A stretch of DNA of 62,378 bases from Candidatus Eisenbacteria bacterium (GTDB taxonomy: Bacteria > Desulfobacterota > Binatia > DP-6), in assembly GCA_035577985.1 (NCBI GenBank), contig DATJZY010000145.1, positions 1-62,378 on the forward strand, given 5' to 3'. Within the stretch, counting starts at the first letter, position 1. Every line of letters begins with the position of its first letter. Below are positions 16,967 to 23,125 of the stretch, one piece after another. The position numbers and the translations under genes are program-made. The notes below the pieces were generated by a model, which saw nothing but the letters and a program-made list of their open reading frames with translations, was not told the DNA's origin and ran no database searches.

Positions 16967-17511
16967 ATGATGTGGGGCGTACGCCCGGTCGGGCCGGGGC
17001 GTCCCTGCCGATCGAGCTTGCGTTGACGGGCCCGATAGAGATCGCGCTTCAGGCGCGACAGGCGATCGATGAAGAGCTTGCCGTCCAGATGGTCGAGCTC
17101 GTGCTGGAGGGCGACGGCGAGGAGCCCGTCGGCCTCGATCTCGATCTCCTTCTCGTCCGGCGTCCAGGCCCGCAACAGGATCCGCTCGGCGCGTTTCACC
17201 TCGGCGGTGAAGTCCGGCACCGAGAGGCAGCCCTCCTCGAAGACGATCTCGCCTTCGCGCTGGGCGATCTCGGGGTTCACGAGCTTCATCAAGCGCTTGC
17301 CGGGGCCTTCCTCCTTGTCGTGGACGTCGAGGACGATGACGCGCACGGGCTCGCCCACCTGCGTTGCGGCGAGGCCGATCCCCGGCGCGGCATACATGGT
17401 CTCGGCCAGATCCTCGCACAGACGCGCGATGGGCGCGTCGATGTTCGTGACCGGGGTCGCGACGTCCTTCAGGCGCGTGTCCGGATAGGTGAGGATCTTG
17501 CGCAGCGCCAT
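16963..17511 (-). CDS. def: Peptide deformylase
   Basis: Removes the N-formyl group from nascent proteins. All three motifs are present in this 182-residue enzyme: motif 1 GIGLAATQVG, motif 2 EEGCLSVPD with the metal-binding Cys, and motif 3 QHELDHLDGKLFID with the two metal-binding His and the catalytic Glu. A C-terminal basic tail (RDLYRARQRKLDRQG) is slightly longer than in E. coli. It overlaps the probable fmt start by 4 bases and lies 18 bases after priA. Strong call. Confidence 0.97.
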   Translation of the reverse strand: MALRKILTYPDTRLKDVATPVTNIDAPIARLCEDLAETMYAAPGIGLAATQVGEPVRVIVLDVHDKEEGPGKRLMKLVNPEIAQREGEIVFEEGCLSVPDFTAEVKRAERILLRAWTPDEKEIEIEADGLLAVALQHELDHLDGKLFIDRLSRLKRDLYRARQRKLDRQGRPGPTGRTPHII

Positions 17512-17529
17512 CGACGTTGCGGCGAAACG

Positions 17530-19746
17530 CTACATGCTCACCGGGTCGACATCAACGACGAGTCGAAGCCCGCGCTGGCGGATCTCGCGCGCGAGCCCGC
17601 GCGCCGCGCGTGCGAGCGCCCGCAGGCTGCGGACGTCGGCATGGCGCAGCAGGAGCTGCCAGCGATAGCGCCCCCGGACGCGCTCCACGGGCGGCGGCGC
17701 GGGACCGAGCACGGCCTCGTCGCCCATGCCGAGCGCACGTGCCTGTGCCCGCAAGCGCTGGGCGAGGCCGCGCGCCGCCCGCTCGACCCCGGCGTCGACC
17801 TTGCCGTCGAGCCGCAGGAGCACGAGCCGCGCGAACGGCGGGTAGCCGAGCGCCTTGCGGCGCGCCAGCTCCTCGGTGACGAAGGCACGATAGTCGTGCG
17901 TGCGCGCCGCGACGAGGCTCGGATGCGTCGGCCGCAGCGTCTGCACGATCACGCGACCGGCCCGCGCGCCCCGCCCCGCGCGCCCCGCCACCTGGACGAG
18001 GAGCTGGAACGTCCGTTCGGCGGCCCGGAAGTCGGGCACGTTGAGCGACTGGTCGGCGAGCAGGACGGCGACCAGCGTGACCCCCGGGACGTCGTGGCCC
18101 TTGCTCACCATCTGGGTGCCGACGAGGACGCTGATCGACCCGTCGTGCCAGTCGCGCAGGATGCGTCGCTGCGCGCCGGCGCGCGCCGCCACATCGCGGT
18201 CGAGGCGCTCGACGTTGACGCCCGGGTGCGCCGCTCGCAGGGTCGCCTCGATGCGCTCGGTGCCGATGCCATAGGCTTCGAGCGGGGGGCCCTGACAGCT
18301 CTCGCAGCGCGCCGGCGGCCGTCGATGGAACTGGCAGTGGTGGCAGGCGAGGGCCCCGCGCGCGCGATGCCACGTGAGCGTGACGCTGCAGTGCGGACAG
18401 CTCGCCGTGGCGCCGCACGAGGGACACTGCAGGTAGGTGGCGAAGCCGCGGCGATTCAAGAACACGAGCGCCTGCTCGCCGCGCGCGATCGTTTCGTCCA
18501 GCGCGGCGCGGAGCTCGTCCGAGAAGAGCCCCGGCTCGTCCGTCCGCGGCCGTCCCCGGAGATCGACGAGATCGACGGCCGGAAGCGGCTGCGCGGTAGG
18601 ACGGGCATGGAGCTCCAGGAGGCGATGCCGGCCGGTCGTCGCCGCGTGATAGGTCTCGGCGCTCGGCGTCGCCGAGGCGAGGACGACGACGCCACCGGCG
18701 AGACGGGCTCGCACCACGGCGAGGTCGCGCGCGTGGTAGCGGATGCCGTCCTCCTGCTTGTACGACCCGTCGTGCTCCTCGTCGACGACGACCAGCCCCA
18801 GACGGCCGACGGGCGCGAACACGGCGGATCGGGCACCGACCACCACGCGGGCCTCGCGTGTGACGATCCGCCGCCACTCGCTCCAGCGCTCGCGCGGACC
18901 GAGCCCGCTGTGCAGGACGGCGACCGTATCGCCGAAGCGCTCCCGGACGCGGGCCACGGCCTGATGGGTGAGGGCGATCTCGGGTACGAGGACCAGGACG
19001 TCGCGCCCCGCGGCGAGGGTCGCCTCGGCGGCCGCGAGGAAGACCTCGGTCTTGCCGCTGCCCGTGATGCCATGGAGGACGAAGGAGGCGTGCTGCCCTG
19101 TCCGCACGGCGTCCGCGATGGCGTCGGCGGCCGCCTGCTGCTCGGAAGTGAGGGGCGGCCGCGGCGCCGGCGCCGGCTGGGCAGGCGCCGTGCGCTCGGC
19201 GGGCTGCTGGAACCGCTCCGCGAGACCCGCGATCACCAGTCCGCGGATGGCGTCGGATCGAATACCGGCGGCCTGGGCGTCGCGGGCGAGGAGCGCACCC
19301 GCCGCGGTGCCCGCCAGCGCACGATACGCGGCGGCCCGTGCGGGCGCCCGGCGCAGCAGGCGCTCCTCTTCCTCCGGATCGAGGCGGCGCAGGAGGCGGA
19401 CGCCGAGCTCCTGCGTCGCCTCGGGAACCCGTCCCGGGACGATCGTGCCGATCACCTCGGCGAGCGAGGCCAGATAGTAGCGTGCCGTCCAGCGACACAG
19501 CTCGAGCAGATCGGCGGGCACGAAGGGTGCGGTGTCGAGGAGGTCCAGCACCGTCCGGACGTCGCCCCGCGCCGGCGCATCGGCTGTGAATCCCGCCACG
19601 AGCCCCGTGCGGGTCTGCCTCCCGAGCGGCACGCGCACGCGCATGCCGACCTGGATGTGCTCCCGCATCGCGGTCGGGACGAGATAGGTGAACAGGTCGT
19701 GCTGCGGGACGGGCGGAAGCGGTGCGATCTCGACGAGCCCGTTCAT
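17530..19746 (-). CDS. priA: Primosomal replication restart helicase PriA
   Basis: A 738-residue 3'-5' helicase that reloads DnaB at stalled forks. The N-terminal DNA-binding domain (about 1-110) is followed by the helicase core with Walker A GITGSGKTEV (about residue 227), the DEEH box VVDEEHDGSYKQ, the paired-Cys zinc-binding region starting CPSCGATASCPHCSVTLTW and ending CHHCQFHRRPPARCESC, GTQMVSKGHDVPGVTLV, and the VAGRAGRG motif VI. Length and order match the family. It heads the priA-def-fmt-rsmB-rpe cluster, and the intergenic region before it holds the divergent pil promoter elements. Confidence 0.96.
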   Translation of the reverse strand: MNGLVEIAPLPPVPQHDLFTYLVPTAMREHIQVGMRVRVPLGRQTRTGLVAGFTADAPARGDVRTVLDLLDTAPFVPADLLELCRWTARYYLASLAEVIGTIVPGRVPEATQELGVRLLRRLDPEEEERLLRRAPARAAAYRALAGTAAGALLARDAQAAGIRSDAIRGLVIAGLAERFQQPAERTAPAQPAPAPRPPLTSEQQAAADAIADAVRTGQHASFVLHGITGSGKTEVFLAAAEATLAAGRDVLVLVPEIALTHQAVARVRERFGDTVAVLHSGLGPRERWSEWRRIVTREARVVVGARSAVFAPVGRLGLVVVDEEHDGSYKQEDGIRYHARDLAVVRARLAGGVVVLASATPSAETYHAATTGRHRLLELHARPTAQPLPAVDLVDLRGRPRTDEPGLFSDELRAALDETIARGEQALVFLNRRGFATYLQCPSCGATASCPHCSVTLTWHRARGALACHHCQFHRRPPARCESCQGPPLEAYGIGTERIEATLRAAHPGVNVERLDRDVAARAGAQRRILRDWHDGSISVLVGTQMVSKGHDVPGVTLVAVLLADQSLNVPDFRAAERTFQLLVQVAGRAGRGARAGRVIVQTLRPTHPSLVAARTHDYRAFVTEELARRKALGYPPFARLVLLRLDGKVDAGVERAARGLAQRLRAQARALGMGDEAVLGPAPPPVERVRGRYRWQLLLRHADVRSLRALARAARGLAREIRQRGLRLVVDVDPVSM

Positions 19747-19824
19747 CCGTGCACCGAACTAGGAGCGGGCGCTCGGGGTGTCAAATTTCTCCCGCCGTCA
19801 GCTTGCCGGCGCGCGTGGCAACAT

Positions 19825-19853
19825 CTCGACGCGACGGCGCATGCGTCGTCGAG
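19825..19853. promoter_or_regulatory. Candidate activator dyad upstream of the pil sigma-54 promoter
   Basis: Inverted repeat CTCGACG (19825-19831) and CGTCGAG (19847-19853), 7-bp arms with a 15-base spacer that contains GCATGC. It lies about 31-59 bases before the -24 GG. The following AGGGATTTCGCGG resembles AGGGACTTTCGTCG before the ComEA-like gene. PilR is a natural candidate regulator, but no pilR or pilS is in the window. Confidence 0.35.
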
Positions 19854-19882
19854 GGATTTCGCGGCGTTTTCTCGGATCTTCG

Positions 19883-19898
19883 TGGCACCACGCTTGCA
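19883..19898 (+). promoter_or_regulatory. Sigma-54 promoter P1 upstream of pilM
   Basis: TGGCACCACGCTTGCA is a perfect TGGCAC-N5-TTGCA match, with GG at 19884-19885 and GC at 19896-19897. The expected transcription start is near 19909. A strong terminator begins only 20 bases later, so most transcripts from here should be short unless the hairpin is bypassed. Confidence 0.87.
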
Positions 19899-19908
19899 CC
19901 ACTGCGTC

Positions 19909-19975
19909 TCAGCCCCTCCTTTCTGCACACGAGGAGACCTGGTCGTGGAGACACGACCGGGTCTTCTCGTTTTTG
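19909..19975 (+). ncRNA. Candidate sigma-54-dependent small RNA or attenuated leader
   Basis: Defined by a perfect sigma-54 promoter at its left and an intrinsic terminator at its right, the predicted RNA is about 65-70 nt. Its 5' single-stranded part carries CCCCTCCTTTC (about 19913-19923), a pyrimidine-rich sequence complementary to strong Shine-Dalgarno sites, as in known anti-SD small RNAs. The rest is the terminator hairpin. No ORF fits. The alternative reading is a leader attenuator for pilMNOPQ. The RNA itself is inferred, not seen. Confidence 0.45.
19929..19974 (+). terminator. Strong intrinsic terminator between P1 and pilM
   Basis: A 19-bp stem (19929-19947 with 19952-19970), interrupted only by two G-T pairs (T40-G59, G34-T65 in the 199xx numbering), closed by the GNRA tetraloop GAGA and followed by a run of five T (19970-19974). 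It points along the plus strand, away from priA, and has no plus-strand gene before it, so its natural job is to end a transcript starting at P1. Confidence 0.88.
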
Positions 19976-20021
19976 GGGCATCATCTGCATTCGAGAGGCG
20001 CGGAGAGGAGTCCGCGCGGTC

Positions 20022-20037
20022 GGGCACGCTGGTTGCT
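20022..20037 (+). promoter_or_regulatory. Second sigma-54-like promoter P2 upstream of pilM
   Basis: GGGCACGCTGGTTGCT matches TGGCAC-N5-TTGCW except for the first base and keeps the essential GG (20023-20024) and GC (20035-20036) at the right spacing. It lies past the terminator, so transcripts from it (start near 20048) would reach pilM unhindered. Confidence 0.55.
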
Positions 20038-20078
20038 GAAGATCAACGAGTGCGAGGCAGGAAGTGACGGTGGATGCT

Positions 20079-20108
20079 TTGACAACCAAGGGGCTAGCGG
20101 AGCATACT
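20079..20108 (+). promoter_or_regulatory. Sigma-70-like promoter upstream of pilM
   Basis: A perfect -35 TTGACA (20079-20084), an 18-base spacer and a moderate -10 CATACT (20103-20108). It could give basal expression of the pil operon. The -10 is weak, and an 18-nt match to the 5' end of 23S rRNA overlapping the -35 region is probably chance. Confidence 0.4.
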
Positions 20109-20197
20109 AGTCTTGCAGAGTCAGATTTTTGGACTTTTGCGACAGGCGAGCGGACCACCCGTGGGGGTGGTGAGGGTGTGGTGATGATGGGGAGGAT

Positions 20198-21346
20198 GTG
20201 GCCGTGGCGCTGCCAGACCTGTTGAATCCGGCTGGGCTCGTACGCAGATTTCAGCTGGGCAAGCTGCAATCGCTGCTCGGTGCGAACCTCCAGAACCCGT
20301 TCAAGCGTCAGGACGGCATGCTCGTCCTGGACATCGGCTCGAGCAGCATCAAGCTCGCCGAGGTGTTTCACGGTCCGTCGGGCCCGCGTCTGACGGCACT
20401 CGCGACGGCCCCCGTGCCGCCGACCGTGATCCAGTCGAACGTCATCCAGGACGAGGGACCGGTCGTCGATGCGATCCGGGCGCTCGTCCAGAAGACGGGC
20501 GCGCAGTCGACCGGCGTGATCACCGCGGTGCCGGGTCCGGCCGTGATCGTGAAGAAGGTCGTGTTGCCCGCGCAATCCGGCAGCAACATCGACGGCGCGG
20601 TGCTGGCCGAGGCGCAGCAGCTGATCCCCGACTCCCTCGACAACGTCTACCTGGACTACCAGGTCGTCGATTGGATGGAGGACGGGAACAAGATGGAGGT
20701 GCTGGTGGTCGCGGTGAAGCGCGACATCATCAACAGCTACACCGCCGCCATCCGCGCCGCCGGGCTCGATCCCGCGATCGTCGACGTCGACTACTTCGCG
20801 CTCGAGAACATGTTCGAGCTGAACTACGACGTGAGCGAAGGCGGTTCGGTCGCCCTCGTCAACATCGGTGCGCGCTACTCGTCGATCAACATCCTGAAAG
20901 ACGGTCGCTCCACGTTCACCGGCGACGTGCCGGTCGGCGGCGCGGAATTCACCGACGCGCTCGTGCGGCAGCTCGGCGTGTCTCCGCAGGACGCCGACGC
21001 CCTCAAGCGCGGCCAGTCGGCGGGGAATCTCACGCCCGACGACGCCGAATCCGTGCTCAGCTCGGTCACCGAGTTCATCGTCGAGGAAGTGCAGCGGGCG
21101 CTCTCGTTCTTCTGGACCGCCGCCACCGACGAGCCGCTCGGCGCCGTCCTTCTGTCGGGCGGTCCGGCCCGCATGCCGGGGCTTTCGGCGCAGCTGAAGG
21201 AGCGACTCGACACCAAGGTCGACGTCGTCGACCCCTTCCGCCGGATCACCCTCGACGGGAAGGTCGACCGCAGCGTCATCGAGCAGAGCGGGCCTGCGCT
21301 GGCCGTCACCGTCGGGCTCGCGACCCGCCGTCCGGGGGACAAATGA
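20198..21346 (+). CDS. pilM: Type IV pilus assembly ATPase-like protein PilM
   Basis: A 382-residue actin-fold cytoplasmic protein that binds the N-terminal tail of PilN and links the inner-membrane PilNO ring to the motor. The actin-like nucleotide-binding features are LVLDIGSSSIKLAEV, ALVNIGARYSSINIL with FTGDVPVGG, and VLLSGGPARMPGL. The start is GTG 20198 after GGGGAGGA; the N-terminal 35 residues before the actin fold are longer than in Pseudomonas PilM. It is first in pilM-N-O-P-Q, each overlapping the next by 1-4 bases, which implies tight translational coupling. Two sigma-54-type promoters and a terminator lie upstream. Confidence 0.94.
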   Translation: MAVALPDLLNPAGLVRRFQLGKLQSLLGANLQNPFKRQDGMLVLDIGSSSIKLAEVFHGPSGPRLTALATAPVPPTVIQSNVIQDEGPVVDAIRALVQKTGAQSTGVITAVPGPAVIVKKVVLPAQSGSNIDGAVLAEAQQLIPDSLDNVYLDYQVVDWMEDGNKMEVLVVAVKRDIINSYTAAIRAAGLDPAIVDVDYFALENMFELNYDVSEGGSVALVNIGARYSSINILKDGRSTFTGDVPVGGAEFTDALVRQLGVSPQDADALKRGQSAGNLTPDDAESVLSSVTEFIVEEVQRALSFFWTAATDEPLGAVLLSGGPARMPGLSAQLKERLDTKVDVVDPFRRITLDGKVDRSVIEQSGPALAVTVGLATRRPGDK

Positions 21347-22002
21347 TCCGCATCAATCTGCTTCCCACTGAAGAGGCGCAGCGTGCCGCGGATCAGCGGC
21401 AGCAGCTCGCGACCGTCGGCCTGATCGTCGCGGTCGGCGCCTTCCTGCTGGTCATCGGGCACTCGATCCAGGCGGCGCGGTACGCCGCCACGCAGCGGCG
21501 CGTGACGCAGGTCACCGAAGAGCTCCAGGCGATCGCCGGGCCGTACGGCGACGTGTTGCGCATCCAGGCCCAGCAGAAGGAGCTCGAGGAGAAGCTGAAG
21601 GTCATCTCGCAGCTCGAGGCGCGCAGCGCCGGGCCCGTGCGCATGCTCGCCGACCTCTCGAGCGCCACGCCGGACAAGCTCTGGCTCACGGAGTTCGCCG
21701 AGGCGGCGGGCACGGTGCACATGCAGGGCTTCAGCGTCGACGAGCAGACGATCGCCGACTTCCTGCGCAAGCTCGGCACGTCCACCTACTTCCAGAACGT
21801 CGACCTCGAAGAGACGACGCAGGTGAACCAGGACGGCGTCAAGCAGAAGAAGTTCGCCCTCAAGGCGCACGTCAACTACGCCGGCGCCACGACGACCCCG
21901 GCCGTGCAGAAGCCCGGGGCGGCGCCGCAGCCGCCGAAGCGGACGGCCGCGCTGTCGGACGATCCGACCGTGACGGCCTCGCGCGGGAGGATCACGCCAT
22001 GA
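21343..22002 (+). CDS. pilN: Type IV pilus assembly protein PilN
   Basis: A 219-residue bitopic inner-membrane protein. It begins MIRINLLPTEE, which is the conserved PilM-binding INLLP motif, then a single membrane segment (LATVGLIVAVGAFLLVIGHSI), a coiled coil (about 50-95) and a periplasmic ferredoxin-like fold ending before a Pro/Ala-rich tail. With PilO it forms the periplasmic alignment complex. ATG 21343 overlaps the pilM stop (ATGA). A longer frame that starts at 20671 is pilM sequence in another frame. Confidence 0.93.
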   Translation: MIRINLLPTEEAQRAADQRQQLATVGLIVAVGAFLLVIGHSIQAARYAATQRRVTQVTEELQAIAGPYGDVLRIQAQQKELEEKLKVISQLEARSAGPVRMLADLSSATPDKLWLTEFAEAAGTVHMQGFSVDEQTIADFLRKLGTSTYFQNVDLEETTQVNQDGVKQKKFALKAHVNYAGATTTPAVQKPGAAPQPPKRTAALSDDPTVTASRGRITP

Positions 22003-22649
22003 TGGAGGGGTTGATCGACTCCATTCGCGACTGGCCCATCGCCCAGAAGCTCGGCGCGACGATCGGCCTGATCGCCCTCATCTTCCTGATCGACTACCAG
22101 TACGTCTACGGGCCGAAGGCCGCGGCACTCACCGAGCTGAAGGACCAGCTCGGGGGGCAGCAGGCCCAGCTCGAGCAGAAGCGCATCAAGGTGAACGCCC
22201 GCGCGGACGAGGAGAAGCGCATCCGCGACCTGCAGGCCGACGTGAAGCGGGCCGAGGCGCGCCTCCCCGAGGGCCGCGAGATCGCGGATCTGCTCTCGAA
22301 CATCGCGGCCAGCGCGCGCGCCGTCGGGCTCGACCTGACGCTCTTCCGGCAGAAGCCGGAGGCGTACTCGGAGTTCTACGCCGACGTTCCAGTCCAGATG
22401 GAAATGCGCGGCACGTACCACGAGCTCGCGCTCTTCATGGACCGCGTGAAGCGGCTCGACCGCATCGTGAACGTGTCCGACATTCAGCTGAAGAAGCCGC
22501 GCATCGAAGGCGACGTGCTCCTGCTCGACGCCGCCTGCACGGCGACGACCTTCCGCTTCCTCGACGAGACCGAGCGCAAGCAGCGCGCCATCGAGAAGGA
22601 GAAGGAAGGCAAGGGCAAGCCCGGTGGGGCGCCGGAGAAAGACGCATGA
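21999..22649 (+). CDS. pilO: Type IV pilus assembly protein PilO
   Basis: A 216-residue partner of PilN: short cytoplasmic N-terminus, one membrane segment (LGATIGLIALIFLIDYQYVY), a coiled coil (about 40-90, KAAALTELKDQLGGQQAQL) and a periplasmic ferredoxin-like domain with the conserved YHELALFMDRVKRLDRIVNV phrase. The C-terminus is lysine-rich. It overlaps pilN by 4 bases (ATGATGG context) and pilP by 4 bases. Confidence 0.93.
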   Translation: MMEGLIDSIRDWPIAQKLGATIGLIALIFLIDYQYVYGPKAAALTELKDQLGGQQAQLEQKRIKVNARADEEKRIRDLQADVKRAEARLPEGREIADLLSNIAASARAVGLDLTLFRQKPEAYSEFYADVPVQMEMRGTYHELALFMDRVKRLDRIVNVSDIQLKKPRIEGDVLLLDAACTATTFRFLDETERKQRAIEKEKEGKGKPGGAPEKDA

Positions 22650-23125
22650 AGCGGCATATGACGACACTGCTCGTGGGGATGGCGCTGCTGGTCGCCCGCG
22701 CGGCCGTGGCGGCCGAACCGGAGAGCGCCGGAGCGCCCGCTGCCCCGCGCGCGCTCGCGCATTCGCCGTCCGCGGGGGACGCGGCCTACGATCCGGCCGG
22801 ACGCCGGGATCCCTTCCGGCCGCCGCGCGCGAATCAGACGACCGCCACCGGCGAGATCCGTTCGCCGCTCCAGCGCTACGACATCGGCCAGCTGAAGCTC
22901 GTGGCCGTGATCTATCAGGCGAACGAGCCGCGCGCGGTCGTCGAGGACGACGCCGGGCTCGGCTACATCGTGAAAGTCGGCACCGCGATCGGCGCCAACG
23001 GCGGCGCGGTGAAGGCGATCGAACAGGGCAAGCTTCGAGTTGAAGAGGAATCCGTCGATTTCTACGGGGATCGCCAGACGTCCGAAGTGGTGATGGAGCT
23101 GGCGACCGAGGAGAGGGGGAAGTGA
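22646..23125 (+). CDS. pilP: Type IV pilus assembly protein PilP
   Basis: A 159-residue periplasmic protein that connects the PilNO complex to the secretin PilQ. The conserved core is present: YDPAGRRDPFRPP, then LQRYDIGQLKLVAVIYQ and GLGYIVKVGTAIGANGG. PilP is usually a lipoprotein, but this signal sequence (LLVGMALLVARAAVAAEP) has no lipobox Cys, so it may be released or remain tethered by an uncleaved signal. It overlaps pilO by 4 bases and the pilQ start by 1. Confidence 0.9.
   Translation: MKRHMTTLLVGMALLVARAAVAAEPESAGAPAAPRALAHSPSAGDAAYDPAGRRDPFRPPRANQTTATGEIRSPLQRYDIGQLKLVAVIYQANEPRAVVEDDAGLGYIVKVGTAIGANGGAVKAIEQGKLRVEEESVDFYGDRQTSEVVMELATEERGK

Larger units (their letters stand above)
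19747..20197. other. Regulatory intergenic region between priA and pilM
   Basis: 451 bases with no protein gene. In order on the plus strand it holds an inverted repeat (19825-19853), a consensus sigma-54 promoter (19883-19898), a strong intrinsic terminator (19929-19974), a second sigma-54-like site (20022-20037), a sigma-70-like promoter (20079-20108), and a 7-bp hairpin ACCACCC/GGGTGGT (20154-20171) in the G-rich leader of pilM. The priA promoter must also lie in its left part, but I could not place it. Confidence 0.75.

Noticed and set aside
16972..20067. A 1031-codon plus-strand frame opposite def and priA.
   Set aside because: Shadow of priA/def with low-complexity composition and no ribosome-binding site.
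20068..20085. ACGGTGGATGCTTTGACA resembles the 5' region of 23S rRNA (16 of 18 bases).
   Set aside because: The similarity does not continue on either side, and no rRNA structure follows; probably chance.
20154..20171. Hairpin ACCACCC/GGGTGGT before pilM considered as a riboswitch (c-di-GMP).
   Set aside because: The conserved bases of GEMM-type c-di-GMP riboswitches are absent; only a short stem is seen.
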